Source: Pseudonocardia sp. HH130630-07
GTDB taxonomy: Bacteria > Actinomycetota > Actinomycetes > Mycobacteriales > Pseudonocardiaceae
NCBI RefSeq assembly: GCF_001698125.1
Contig: NZ_CP013854.1
Location: 4,774,001-4,838,000, forward strand
DNA length: 64,000 nucleotides
Reading direction: 5' to 3'
Shown here: positions 43,397 to 52,062 of the stretch, one piece after another
How positions within the stretch are numbered: position 1 is the first letter of the stretch
Layout of the letters: every line of letters begins with the position of its first letter
Notes under the pieces: generated by a model
Told to the model about the DNA's origin: nothing
Database searches by the model: none
The model's input: the letters and a program-made list of their open reading frames with translations, nothing else
Made by a program: the position numbers and the translations under genes

Positions 43397-43591
43397 TGCT
43401 TGCGTCATCAACCAGCAGCCGGGAGGCTCCCGGAACGTGAGATGCCCGGCCGGGGGCTGCCTACCGGTGAGTACGCCGTCACGATGGGCGACATCGTTCC
43501 GTGCCGCCCGGCGCGGTCCCGCGCCGTGTCCGGCGGGTGGCGCATCGCGGCCCGCGGGCACGCACCCGGCCGATCTGGAGTGAGACGAGAC

Positions 43592-45415
43592 GTGACCACG
43601 CAGCCGACGTCCCAGCAACAGGCCCGATCCGGTTCCGGCCCCGCCGGACCGGCGACCGGTGCGAGCGCCGGTCCGGGCGCGAACGATCCGGCCGAGGTGC
43701 TCCGCCGCCAGGCCGCCGGTCTGGTCCGCGACCTGCGCGAGCTGGCCGATCCCGAGGGGCTGAAGGCGAAGGTCGACCCGGTCGGCTTCGGCGGGGCGCT
43801 CGGGGAGGCCGCCCGCTCGCTCGCCGGGCGTCCCGGCGCGGTGCTGCGCGCGGGCTTCGGCCTCGGCGTGGACTCGGCACGGGCGGTGGCCGCGGCCGCG
43901 ACGCGCGCCGTGGGGGGCACGACCACTGGGCCGGCCGCGCTGCCCGCCCAGGACAAGCGCTACGGCGATCCGGCGTGGGAGAACAACGCCTGGTACTACC
44001 TGGCCCGCCAGCAGCACGCGCTGCTCGCGGACCGGTTCACCGAGCTGGCCGCGGCGGCGGAGGTCTCGCCCGCGGCGCGGCGCAAGCTGGACTGGCTGGT
44101 CGGGCAGACGATCGAGGCGCTGGCCCCGCCGAACTCGGCCGTCACCAACCCGGCGTGGCCGAAGAAGATCGTGGAGACCGGCGGGCTGAACGTCGTGCGC
44201 GGGGCCCGGAACATGCTCCGTGACGTCGTCCAGAACCGGGGGATGCCGCGCCAGGTCACGCCGGGCCGGTTCGTCGTGGGCAAGGACCTCGCGGTGACGC
44301 CGGGCCACGTCGTCTACCGCAACCGGCTGATCGAGCTCATCCAGTACGAGCCGCAGACCGAGACGGTGCACGAGATCCCGCTGCTGATGAGCCCGCCGTG
44401 GATCAACAAGTACTACATCATGGATCTCGCGCCCGGGAAGTCGCTGGTCGAGTGGGCGGTGCAGCACGGCCACACGGTCTTCATGATCAGCTACCGGAAC
44501 CCGGACTCCGCGCTGGCCGACGTGACCATGAGCGACTACCTGCGCGAGGGGCCGGTCGCCGCGCTGGAGGCGGTCCGGGCGATCACCGGCCGGGACCGGG
44601 TGAACGTGGCCGGGCTCTGCCTCGGCGGGGCGCTGTCCGCGGCGACGGTCGCCTGGCTGGAGGCCACCGGTGAGCAGTGCGTCAACTCGCTGACCCTGAT
44701 GAACACGCTGCTCGACTACACCGGCCCCGGTCAGCTCGGCGTGTTCACCGACGAGCAGACGGTGGACCGGCTGGAGCGCACCATGCGCAAGGACGGCTAC
44801 CTCCCGGCCTCGAGCATGAAGACGACCTTCGACCTGCTCCGGGCCACCGACCTGGTCTGGAACTACGCGGTGAACGACTGGCTGCTCGGGGAGGACCCGA
44901 AGCCGTTCGACATGCTGAGCTGGAACGCCGACTCGACCCGCATGCCCGCGGCGATGCAGACCGAGTACCTGCGCACGCTCTACCTGGAGAACCAGTTCGC
45001 CGAGGGCAAGCTGGAGCTCGCGGGGGAGCGGCTCGACCTGGCCGGGGTCCGGCCGGACAGCTACGTCGTCACGGCGGAGTCCGACCACATCGCCCCGTGG
45101 CGGTCGGTCTACAAGGGAGCGGCCCGGATCGGCGGCACCGTGCGCTTCGTGCTCTCCAACTCCGGGCACATCGCCGGGGTGGTCAACCCGCCGTCGCCGA
45201 AGTCCCGGCACTGGTTCGGCGAGTCCGACGAGCTCCCCGCCTCGGCCGACGACTGGCGCGACGACGCCGGTGAGCGCAAGGCGTCGTGGTGGGAGGACTG
45301 GACCCCGTGGATCGCCGAGCGCGCCGGCGACGAGGTGCCCGCACCGGCGCGGGTCGGGTCCGAGGAGTACCCGCCGCTGGAGCCCGCCCCCGGCCGGTAC
45401 GTGCTCAGCGGCTGA
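43592..45415 (+). CDS. phaC: Poly(3-hydroxyalkanoate) polymerase PhaC (class I type)
   Basis: A 607-residue synthase that polymerises (R)-3-hydroxyacyl-CoA on the granule surface. An N-terminal PhaC_N domain (about 120-300: DPAWENNAWYYLARQQ, LIELIQYEPQTETVHEIPLLMSPPWINKYYIMDL) precedes the catalytic domain with GLCLGG (Cys343), AESDHIAPW (Asp497) and NSGHIAGVVNPP (His525). The C-terminal WWEDWTPWIAERAG block is characteristic. The GTG start follows GGAG at a slightly long distance; the open frame upstream is not protein-like. Followed by an XRE regulator and a phasin-like gene. Confidence 0.95.
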   Translation: MTTQPTSQQQARSGSGPAGPATGASAGPGANDPAEVLRRQAAGLVRDLRELADPEGLKAKVDPVGFGGALGEAARSLAGRPGAVLRAGFGLGVDSARAVAAAATRAVGGTTTGPAALPAQDKRYGDPAWENNAWYYLARQQHALLADRFTELAAAAEVSPAARRKLDWLVGQTIEALAPPNSAVTNPAWPKKIVETGGLNVVRGARNMLRDVVQNRGMPRQVTPGRFVVGKDLAVTPGHVVYRNRLIELIQYEPQTETVHEIPLLMSPPWINKYYIMDLAPGKSLVEWAVQHGHTVFMISYRNPDSALADVTMSDYLREGPVAALEAVRAITGRDRVNVAGLCLGGALSAATVAWLEATGEQCVNSLTLMNTLLDYTGPGQLGVFTDEQTVDRLERTMRKDGYLPASSMKTTFDLLRATDLVWNYAVNDWLLGEDPKPFDMLSWNADSTRMPAAMQTEYLRTLYLENQFAEGKLELAGERLDLAGVRPDSYVVTAESDHIAPWRSVYKGAARIGGTVRFVLSNSGHIAGVVNPPSPKSRHWFGESDELPASADDWRDDAGERKASWWEDWTPWIAERAGDEVPAPARVGSEEYPPLEPAPGRYVLSG

Positions 45416-45567
45416 CGGCGCCGGTCGCTCCGGCGGGGTGCGTGCGCGCCGGGCGTGCAACCGGGACAATGTGTCGCCATGGACCGCGTACGCATCCCGC
45501 CCGCGCACCGGCGTCCGCCGCGCGGGCCGTTCCCGGCGCAGACCGGCCGCTCCGCCGGCCCGGCACG

Positions 45568-46041
45568 ATGAGCCGGGCCCAGCGGGAACCGGGCACGCGG
45601 CCCGGCACGGACGGCCCCGGAGCCGCCGACGGGCTGCGTGCGGCGGGGGCGTCCGCCGCGAGCGACGCGTGGGCCGCGCAGGTCAACGCGCTGGGCGGGT
45701 TCATCCGGGCCCAGCGGCAGATGGCGAAGCTGTCCCTGCGGGAGATGGCGGCCCTGACCAAGGTGTCCAACGCCTACCTGAGCCAGGTCGAGCGGGGGCT
45801 GCACCAGCCGTCGCTGAAGGTGCTGCGCTCGATCGCGGACGCGCTGCACCTCGACACCGACCAGATGCTCAGCCGGGCCGGCTGGTCCTTCCGCGACGAG
45901 GCGCCCGGGTCGTCGGCGGGAGGTGCGCCCGACGCCGGGGTGCCGGACGTCGAGGCGGCGATCGCGGTCGACCCGCGGCTCTCCGAGGAGCAGCGCGCGG
46001 CGTTGCTGGGCGTCTACCGGAGCTTCGTCGAGCGCGACTGA
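45568..46041 (+). CDS. XRE family regulator between phaC and the phasin-like gene
   Basis: A 157-residue protein with a single Cro/C1 helix-turn-helix at about 48-105 (LGGFIRAQRQMAKLSLREMAALTKVSNAYLSQVERGLHQPSLKVLRSIADAL), followed by a short acidic tail with SEEQRAALLGVYRSF. Its position between phaC and a phasin-like gene suggests a PHA-dependent repressor acting like PhaR, though it is not of the PhaR family. The start is chosen at ATG MSRAQREPG; longer open frames exist. Confidence 0.8.
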   Translation: MSRAQREPGTRPGTDGPGAADGLRAAGASAASDAWAAQVNALGGFIRAQRQMAKLSLREMAALTKVSNAYLSQVERGLHQPSLKVLRSIADALHLDTDQMLSRAGWSFRDEAPGSSAGGAPDAGVPDVEAAIAVDPRLSEEQRAALLGVYRSFVERD

Positions 46042-46049
46042 GCGACTGC

Positions 46050-46078
46050 TTGACATACTTAACGGTGATGCGTAGTTT
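46050..46078 (+). promoter_or_regulatory. Sigma-70-type promoter for the phasin-like gene
   Basis: TTGACA (46050-46055) and TAGTTT (46073-46078) are separated by exactly 17 bp. The -35 is a perfect consensus, rare in this GC-rich window. Transcription would start near 46085, giving a leader of about 50 nt before the ATG at 46137. It lies 9 bp after the stop of the XRE gene. Confidence 0.7.
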
Positions 46079-46136
46079 CCTTGGCATGGCCGGGTCCGAT
46101 CGCCCGGCGCCGCCGAGATCCCCCGGGAGGGAACCG

Positions 46137-46502
46137 ATGACCGCCGCCACCGAGCAGTTCGTCGACATCGCCAAGCGTGGCCAGGACCTGGTCACCGAGT
46201 CCGTCCGCAGCTGGACCGAGACCGTGCAGGGCTTCGGCCGCCAGTTCACCGACGGTGACCGTCCCTCGCTGCCGGACGCGGGCGTCGCCGTCGACCGGGT
46301 CTTCGACTTCTACGAGCAGGTGCTGGGTCACCAGCGGGAGCTGGCGAAGACCGTCGTCGGTGCCGGCTCGTCCCTCGTCGACCAGGTCACCGAGCAGGCG
46401 TCCCGGGCCACCGAGGCGGTCGCCGGCTCGGTGTCGGAGACCGTGTCGGACTCCGCGTCGGAGCAGGCCCCGAAGCGTGCTCCCCGCACCTCCGCGAAGT
46501 GA
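46137..46502 (+). CDS. Phasin-like granule-associated protein
   Basis: A 121-residue helical, amphipathic protein without signal peptide (EQFVDIAKRGQDLVTESVRSWTETVQGF, VDRVFDFYEQVLGHQRELAKTVVGAGSSLVDQ), ending in a basic SAK-rich tail. Length, composition and the phaC neighbourhood match phasins that coat PHA granules and control their size, although actinobacterial phasins are diverse in sequence. GGGAGGG ribosome site and a consensus promoter suggest high expression. Confidence 0.75.
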   Translation: MTAATEQFVDIAKRGQDLVTESVRSWTETVQGFGRQFTDGDRPSLPDAGVAVDRVFDFYEQVLGHQRELAKTVVGAGSSLVDQVTEQASRATEAVAGSVSETVSDSASEQAPKRAPRTSAK

Positions 46503-46524
46503 TCCCGCACGCGGGCTGAACTCC

Positions 46525-46563
46525 CGTGGGCCCCGGTCCGGACGTCCCGGACCGGGGCCCACG
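46525..46563. terminator. Bidirectional terminator between phasin-like gene and yggT
   Basis: CGTGGGCCCCGGTCCGG (46525-46541) pairs perfectly with CCGGACCGGGGCCCACG (46547-46563), a 17-bp stem with loop ACGTC, between convergent genes. Confidence 0.8.
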
Positions 46564-46585
46564 TGTGCGTGCGGCCCGCGCCCGG

Positions 46586-46870
46586 TCAGAACGGGATCAG
46601 CGGGACGATCACCAGCCGGGCGACCAGGACGATCACGAACACGATCAGGACCGAGAGGTCCAGGCCGACGGCTCCCATCCGCACCGGCGTCACGACGCGC
46701 CGGACCGGCGCGACCACCGGTTCGGTGACCGCGTGCGTGATCCGGCGGGCGGTGTCCAGCGCGGCACCGCCGCGGCCGGACCCGAGAACCTCGATCCAGT
46801 CGACGACGACCCGGGCGATCAGCACGAACTGGAACAGCCCCAGCAGGAGGCCGAGCAACCAAGCGATCAC
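46586..46870 (-). CDS. YggT family membrane protein
   Basis: A 94-residue protein with two hydrophobic helices (about 2-23 and 64-90) and the family elements VLIARVVVDWIEV and RITHAVTEPVVAPVRRVVTP. YggT proteins are linked to osmotic tolerance and, in Gram-positives, to the cell-division/SepF region; the mechanism is unknown. I prefer the GTG with GGAAGGGAG at proper spacing over a TTG two codons earlier, which would sit too close to that site. Confidence 0.85.
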   Translation of the reverse strand: MIAWLLGLLLGLFQFVLIARVVVDWIEVLGSGRGGAALDTARRITHAVTEPVVAPVRRVVTPVRMGAVGLDLSVLIVFVIVLVARLVIVPLIPF

Positions 46871-46949
46871 GGTCAAGCTCCCTTCCGTTCGTACCGATCG
46901 TCCCGTTCGGAGCTGAGAATCCGGTGAGAGGGCGCTGAGATCCGGCCGT

Positions 46950-47399
46950 TCAGACCTCGACCAGCACGGTGAAGGGGCCGTCGTTCACCGACTCCACGGC
47001 CATCCGGGCCCCGAACTCCCCGGTCGCCACGGTCGCGCCGCGCCCGCGCAGGGCCGCGACGACCGCGTCGACCACCGGCTCGGCGTCCTCCGGACGGGCC
47101 GCCGCCGACCACGACGGCCGTCGCCCCCTGCGGGTCTCGCCGTAGAGGGTGAACTGGCTGACGACCAGCAACGGCGCGCCGGTCTCGGCGCAGGAGCGCT
47201 CGTCGCGCAGCAATCGCAGCTCGTGCAGCTTCCGGGCCATGGTGGCCGGGCCGTCCGGGCCGGCACCGGCGTCGTCGCGGTGCACGCCGAGCAGGACGAG
47301 CAGGCCGGGGCCGATCCGGCCGGTGACCCGCAGCGGCTCGTCGTCGGAGTCGCAGACCGTGACCGCGGCCCGGCGGACCCGCGCGGCGACGGCCCTCAT
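46950..47399 (-). CDS. dtd: D-aminoacyl-tRNA deacylase
   Basis: A 149-residue proofreading enzyme that hydrolyses D-aminoacyl-tRNA and Gly-tRNA-Ala. The catalytic SQFTLYG (about 80-86) is present. The C-terminal VNDGPFTVLVEV carries the GP dipeptide of the cross-subunit Gly-cisPro motif in slightly altered form. It starts at ATG, which overlaps the stop of the upstream methyltransferase (ATGA). Confidence 0.92.
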   Translation of the reverse strand: MRAVAARVRRAAVTVCDSDDEPLRVTGRIGPGLLVLLGVHRDDAGAGPDGPATMARKLHELRLLRDERSCAETGAPLLVVSQFTLYGETRRGRRPSWSAAARPEDAEPVVDAVVAALRGRGATVATGEFGARMAVESVNDGPFTVLVEV

Positions 47400-48985
47400 C
47401 CGACGGGTCCGGTGGGGGCGGACGCGGCGGTGGTCACCCCGACCGGGTTCGGCCAGCCGTCGACCGGGAGCAGCAGCCCGTGCCGGACGAGCTCGCGCAC
47501 CGCGGGCAGGGTGGCCTCCACCAACGCGTCGTAGGGCCGGTCGTGGGCGAACGACAGCAGCGCGACCAGTTCGGAGAGCGGCAGCTCCCCGCGGCACCCG
47601 GCCAGCAGCGCCGTCGCCGGACCGTCGACCTCGTGTTCCCAGGCCGGCCCGCGCCAGCGCCGCACGGTCGAGGACAGCTCGGCCCAGCCGCCGTCCGGGT
47701 CCACCGAGGACGCCGTCTCCAGCACCGTCTCCGGGGCGATCAGCAGCCGGGCGTCGAGCAGGTCCGCGTCGCGGGTGTGCGCGCGCAGCCAGTCGATCCG
47801 GTCCAGCCAGCCGGTCATCTCCCGGCCGAGTCCCTCCCCGAGCTCACCGGGCAGGTCCTCGATCACGACGGTCGGTTCCGTGCCGGGCTCGGTGCGGCGC
47901 AGCATCAGGAACCCGAAGCCGACGCCCTCGACCCGCTCGGCCGCCATCCAGTCCAGCCAGGCCGACGCCTGCGTGCGGGCCTCCCGCGAGGCGGGGGCCA
48001 GTCCGGCGTCGCGCTGCCAGGTGCCGACGTGCATCGCCGGGTCGACCACCTCCCGCTGCAGGACCCAGGCGTCGACGCCGGCGGGCAGCCAGGACCGCAC
48101 CCGCTCCGGCCAGTCCTCGCCGCGGACGTGCAGCCACGAACCGAGCAGCTGCGCGACGCCACCCGGGTTGAGCAGCCCGGGCAGCTTGCCGAGCAGCGCG
48201 GCCAGTGCGGCGTCGCCGGCCAGGCCGGAGTCGCGGTAGACGTGGTCGATCCGGGCCGGCCCGGGGACGAACGGCGGGTTCGACACGATCTGGTCGAAGC
48301 GCTCCCCGGCGACCGGGGCGAACCACGGGCCCTCCCGGAGGTCGACGTCGACCCCGGAGAGCCCGCAGGACAGCCGGGCCAGCGCGAGCGCGCGGGGGAG
48401 CACGTCGGTGGCGGTCACCCGCAGCGCGTGCCGGGAACCGTGCAGCGCCTGCACCCCGCACCCGGTGCCCAGGTCGAGCAGCGACCCGACCGGGCGGCGG
48501 ACGGACGCGGCCGCCAGCGACAGCGACGCGCCGCCGACCCCGGTGACGTGCTCGCGGTCCTGCCGAGAGGCCGGGGTGTCGAGGTCGGACACCACCCACC
48601 AGTCCGCGCCGGGCTCGCCGTCGTCGCCGGGGCCCTCGCCGTAGGGGCGCACGTCCAGGGCGGCCCGGATGCCGTCCGGCGTGCGGCGCAGGATCCGCCC
48701 GTCGAGCAGCGGGCCCAGGTCGCCGAGCGCCGCGGTGACCGCGGGCTCCGGTTCGACGCCGTCGAGCAGGAACAGCCGGACCAGGGTGCCGAGCTCACCG
48801 CCGTCCCGGCTGGCCCGGGCGGCCGGCTCCGGCTCGCCACGGGTCAGCGCGTCGTGCGCGGAGCGGCCCAGCAGGGCGCGGACCCCGTCCGGGGTGTACC
48901 CGGCGTCGAGCAGGCAGCCGCGGACGCGCGCGGTCTGCCGGTCGTCGAGGTACGGGAGCGGGGTGCCGTTCGCGGGGCCGTTCAC
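47396..48985 (-). CDS. Class I SAM-dependent methyltransferase, HemK-like (DUF7059/DUF7782 type)
   Basis: A 529-residue protein. A helical N-terminal domain (to about 120) is followed by a Rossmann methyltransferase with LLDLGTGCGVQALH (motif I) and VSNPPFVPGP (NPPF, motif IV, as in glutamine- and adenine-N-methyltransferases), then a C-terminal winged-helix-like region. The NPPF motif implies methylation of a planar nitrogen in protein, rRNA or DNA. I chose GTG with GGAG at good spacing; ATG at 49018 would add 11 residues. It is coupled to dtd and divergent from the HhH-GPD gene. Confidence 0.8.
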   Translation of the reverse strand: MNGPANGTPLPYLDDRQTARVRGCLLDAGYTPDGVRALLGRSAHDALTRGEPEPAARASRDGGELGTLVRLFLLDGVEPEPAVTAALGDLGPLLDGRILRRTPDGIRAALDVRPYGEGPGDDGEPGADWWVVSDLDTPASRQDREHVTGVGGASLSLAAASVRRPVGSLLDLGTGCGVQALHGSRHALRVTATDVLPRALALARLSCGLSGVDVDLREGPWFAPVAGERFDQIVSNPPFVPGPARIDHVYRDSGLAGDAALAALLGKLPGLLNPGGVAQLLGSWLHVRGEDWPERVRSWLPAGVDAWVLQREVVDPAMHVGTWQRDAGLAPASREARTQASAWLDWMAAERVEGVGFGFLMLRRTEPGTEPTVVIEDLPGELGEGLGREMTGWLDRIDWLRAHTRDADLLDARLLIAPETVLETASSVDPDGGWAELSSTVRRWRGPAWEHEVDGPATALLAGCRGELPLSELVALLSFAHDRPYDALVEATLPAVRELVRHGLLLPVDGWPNPVGVTTAASAPTGPVG

Positions 48986-49028
48986 GCTGCCATTCTCCGT
49001 ACCGCCGCCGCGTGCCATGCTCTGGGCC

Positions 49029-49619
49029 ATGACCGGCATCTGCATCGCCCAGGACCCCGAGGCCGACGCGCTGCTGGAGCGGGAGCCGCTCGCGCTGCTC
49101 ATCGGGATGCTGCTCGACCAGCAGATCCAGATGGAGGTCGCGTTCCGCGGCCCGCTGAAGCTGCACGAGCGTCTCGGCGGGCTCGACGTGCGGGTGATCG
49201 CCGACCACGACCCGGACGGGTTCGCCACCCTCGCGACGACGCCGCCGGCGATCCACCGCTACGGCGGCTCGATGGCCAGGCGGGTGCAGGAGATGTGCCG
49301 GGCGATCGTCGACGACTGGGACGGCGACCCGGCGGCGATCTGGACCCGGGGCGAGCCGGACGGCCGTGAGGTGCTCCGCAGGCTGTGGGCACTGCCCGGC
49401 TACGGCGAGCAGAAGGCGAAGATCTTCGTCGCGCTGCTCGGCAAGCAGTACGGGGTCACGCCGCAGGGCTGGCGGGAGGCGGCCGGGAACTACGGGGAGC
49501 CCGACACCCGGCTGTCCGCCGCCGACGTCGTCGACGCGCGGACCCTCACCGAGGTGCGGGACACGAAGAAGGCGCTCAAGGCCGCGGCACGGGAACGCAA
49601 GGCCGCCGCGTCCGGCTGA
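49029..49619 (+). CDS. HhH-GPD-type base excision repair-like protein
   Basis: A 196-residue protein of the TIGR03252-like actinobacterial family. IGMLLDQQIQMEVAF (about 24-38) corresponds to the first conserved helix of HhH-GPD glycosylases and LPGYGEQKAKIFVALLG to the helix-hairpin-helix. Neither the AP-lyase Lys nor the catalytic Asp of classical members can be placed with certainty, so glycosylase activity is unproven. The ATG gives a leader of only 10 bp to the divergent gene if that starts at 49018. Confidence 0.85.
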   Translation: MTGICIAQDPEADALLEREPLALLIGMLLDQQIQMEVAFRGPLKLHERLGGLDVRVIADHDPDGFATLATTPPAIHRYGGSMARRVQEMCRAIVDDWDGDPAAIWTRGEPDGREVLRRLWALPGYGEQKAKIFVALLGKQYGVTPQGWREAAGNYGEPDTRLSAADVVDARTLTEVRDTKKALKAAARERKAAASG

Positions 49620-49677
49620 CCCCGCCCGCGGTGGGAGGTGCCGCGCCGGGGGCGGCCGTCGGGCTAGCATCGGTGTC

Positions 49678-50079
49678 GTGCACAAGGTTCCGGAGGCACT
49701 CAGCGGCGCCCGCGTGATCGACCCGGACCAGGTCTGCGACGCCGTGGCCGTGCTCGCCGACGGGGAGAAGGTGGCGGAGGCCGCCACGGTCCTCGACGTG
49801 CTGGGCGAGGCCAACCGGTTGTCGATCCTGCTCGCGCTGCAGCACGCCGGGGACCTCTGCGTCTCCGACCTGGCCGTCGCGGTCGGGATGAGCGACTCGG
49901 CGGTCTCGCACGCCCTGCGGCTGCTGCGTGCGCACGGCATGGTCACCGCGCACCGCCAGGGCAGACTGGTCCGCTACCGGCTCACCGACGGGCTGGCGCG
50001 CCGGGTGCTGGAGGTCGTCTCCGCGGCCGCGGTGTCGGTCGGCACGCTGCACGCGCACGGCGCCGAGGACGCGTCGTGA
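49678..50079 (+). CDS. ArsR/SmtB family regulator coupled to AMP nucleosidase
   Basis: A 133-residue winged helix protein (VLGEANRLSILLALQHAGDLCVSDLAVAVGMSDSAVSHALRLLRAHGMV at about 40-89). The Cys in DLCVSDLA is at the alpha-3N/alpha-R metal-site position, and the tail GTLHAHGAEDAS offers His ligands, as in Ni/Co/Zn sensors of the NmtR/SmtB type. GTG start. The stop overlaps the AMP nucleosidase start (GTGA), so the two are translated together. Confidence 0.85.
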   Translation: MHKVPEALSGARVIDPDQVCDAVAVLADGEKVAEAATVLDVLGEANRLSILLALQHAGDLCVSDLAVAVGMSDSAVSHALRLLRAHGMVTAHRQGRLVRYRLTDGLARRVLEVVSAAAVSVGTLHAHGAEDAS

Positions 50080-51266
50080 CCCCGGCGATGATCGAGCAGG
50101 TCCGGGCGCCGGTCCCGGCCGAGAAGCTCGACCACGAGATCGACCGGCTGCTCGACGCGCTCGACACCGTCTACCGGGACGGCTGGTACCCCGAGCTCGA
50201 GGTCGTCCGGCCGTGGTCGGCCCACAACCCGCGCATCTCCGGTGAGTTCGCCCGGCCGAACGCGATCCGCCGCTACCTGCACCGCGAGCTGCGGGCCGTG
50301 GTGGCGGCCGGGGCGACGGTGACCGCCCGCGCCGCCCGCCCGGCGCGCGCGTTCACCGACCCGGAGTTCTTCGCCGCGCTCGACGAGGACCGCTTCGACC
50401 TGCGGGTGAAGAAGCTGTTCCTGTTCGGCCCCGAGCGGATGGCGCTCTCGCTGGACCGGCTCTCGCACTACACCGGCACGCCGGCCGAGTCGTTCCAGCG
50501 GCACGTGCTGTTCACGAACTACGCGATGCACGTCGAGTCGTTCCTGGAACGGTTCCCCGACGCCGAGCGCCCGGACCGCGACGGCGTGCAGATGCCCGCC
50601 TACCACCACGCCCGGTCCGACGGCGACGGCGTGTCCCTGGTCAACATCGGGGTCGGCCCGGCGAACGCGAAGACGGTCACCGACCACCTCGCGGTGCTCC
50701 GCCCGGACACCATGATCATGATCGGGCACTGCGGCGGCCTGCGGAACCGGCAGGAGCTGGGTGACTTCGTGCTGGCCACGGCCTACCAGCGGGCCGACCA
50801 CGTGCTCGACGAGGTGCTGCCGGCCGACGTACCGGTGATCCCGAGCCTGCGGCTCAACGGCTACCTGATGGACGCGCTGGACCGGGCGGGGACCACCTAC
50901 CGGCCGGGTGTCGTGCACACCACCGACAACCGGAACTGGGAGTTCAACCAGGCGGCCACGCTGCACCGGATGCGGCTCGCCCGTGCGGTCGCGGTGGACA
51001 TGGAGTCCGCGACCATCGCCGCCAACGGGTTCCGCTACCGGATCCCGAACGCGACGCTGCTCTGCGTGTCGGACAAGCCGTTGCACGCCGAGCCGAAGCT
51101 GGCCGGGGGAGCGCGGGCGTTCTACGAGGCGAGCAAGCGCAAGCACCTCGGGATCGCGCTGGACGCCGTCGGGCGGGTGCGGGCCGAGCACCCCGAGGGG
51201 CTGCCCGGTTCCGAGGTCCGCTCGGCCGACGAGCCGTTGCTCGGCAACGGGCCCGACGGCAGCTGA
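50076..51266 (+). CDS. amn: AMP nucleosidase
   Basis: A 396-residue enzyme splitting AMP into adenine and ribose 5-phosphate. The C-terminal phosphorylase-fold domain (about 185-360) has NIGVGPANAKTVTDHLAVLRPDTMIMIGHCGGLR and the active-site VDMESATIAANGF plus CVSDKPLHAE. The N-terminal regulatory domain is shorter than in E. coli Amn (484 residues). Synthesis is tied to an ArsR-type sensor, so a metal or thiol signal may control purine turnover. Confidence 0.88.
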   Translation: MTPAMIEQVRAPVPAEKLDHEIDRLLDALDTVYRDGWYPELEVVRPWSAHNPRISGEFARPNAIRRYLHRELRAVVAAGATVTARAARPARAFTDPEFFAALDEDRFDLRVKKLFLFGPERMALSLDRLSHYTGTPAESFQRHVLFTNYAMHVESFLERFPDAERPDRDGVQMPAYHHARSDGDGVSLVNIGVGPANAKTVTDHLAVLRPDTMIMIGHCGGLRNRQELGDFVLATAYQRADHVLDEVLPADVPVIPSLRLNGYLMDALDRAGTTYRPGVVHTTDNRNWEFNQAATLHRMRLARAVAVDMESATIAANGFRYRIPNATLLCVSDKPLHAEPKLAGGARAFYEASKRKHLGIALDAVGRVRAEHPEGLPGSEVRSADEPLLGNGPDGS

Positions 51267-51360
51267 ACCGCCCGCACGGCCGGGCCCGAACCACCTCCGC
51301 GGGCCGGGCGCCCGCGCGCCGGGTGCCCGCAGGTGTCACCATGGAACAGGAGGTGGTCGC

Positions 51361-51750
51361 GTGTCGGAGCAGCGCCGCGAGGAATCCGTCCTCATCACGG
51401 ACGCACAGATGTCCTACGAGGAGGAGCTGGCGATCCGCAAGCGCCGCTACAAGGTCACGATGGGCCTCCGGATCCCCTGCATGCTGCTGGCCGGGCTCTG
51501 CTACCAGATCCCGTGGCTCGCGGTGACCCTGCTGGCCATCTCGGTCCCGCTGCCCTGGATCGCGGTACTCATCGCCAACGACCGGCTCCCGCGCAAGGCG
51601 GAGACCCCGAACCGCTACCGGCACGCCCACCGGGAGATCGAGTCGCGCCCGCACCAGGTCATCGACCCGGGCGACGGGGACGAGCAGCGGACCGCGGACG
51701 ACGCCCACGACGGGACCGGAACCGCCGGCCCGGGTGACCGGCCGGGCTGA
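51361..51750 (+). CDS. DUF3099 two-TM membrane protein
   Basis: A 129-residue actinobacterial protein. Conserved VLITDAQMSYEEELAIRKRRYKVTMGLRIPCMLLAGLCY is followed by a second helix (about 50-70) and a charged C-tail. Two membrane helices span about 33-50 and 52-72. Function is unknown. GTG start with CAGGAGGT. Confidence 0.85.
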   Translation: MSEQRREESVLITDAQMSYEEELAIRKRRYKVTMGLRIPCMLLAGLCYQIPWLAVTLLAISVPLPWIAVLIANDRLPRKAETPNRYRHAHREIESRPHQVIDPGDGDEQRTADDAHDGTGTAGPGDRPG

Positions 51751-51807
51751 GCCCGCCCGGCACGGCGCGGCGGTACGCCGGCCCACCGTGTGGTGCATCA
51801 TGGGGAC

Positions 51808-52062
51808 ATGTCCACGACGACACTCCCCGAGGTCGACACGCGGCCGGAGGGCACCGAGAGCACCGGCGACGACACGCCGGACATGTTCCACTACGTCCAG
51901 AAGTCCAAGATCGCCGAGAGCGCGGTGCTGGGCAACATGGTGGTGGCACTGTGCGGTGAGACCTTCCCGGTCACCAAGTCCCCCAAGCCCGGATCCCCGG
52001 TCTGCCCGCAGTGCAAGGAGATCTTCGAGGGTCTTCCCAAGGGCGGCGACGACGACGCCTGA
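51808..52062 (+). CDS. DUF3039 small zinc-binding protein
   Basis: An 84-residue actinobacterial protein: FHYVQKSKIAESAVLGNMVVALCGETFPVTK followed by VCPQCKEIFEGL. The Cys in ALCGE, the CPxC pair and a His in FHYV could bind zinc. Function is unknown. An upstream in-frame start would add six residues; the ATG at MSTTTLPEV is preferred. Confidence 0.85.
   Translation: MSTTTLPEVDTRPEGTESTGDDTPDMFHYVQKSKIAESAVLGNMVVALCGETFPVTKSPKPGSPVCPQCKEIFEGLPKGGDDDA

Noticed and set aside
41948-45508. 1186-codon minus-strand frame across the PHA locus
   Set aside because: Only the 41948-43297 part has protein-like sequence. The rest is antisense to phaC with His/Arg/Pro-rich shadow composition.
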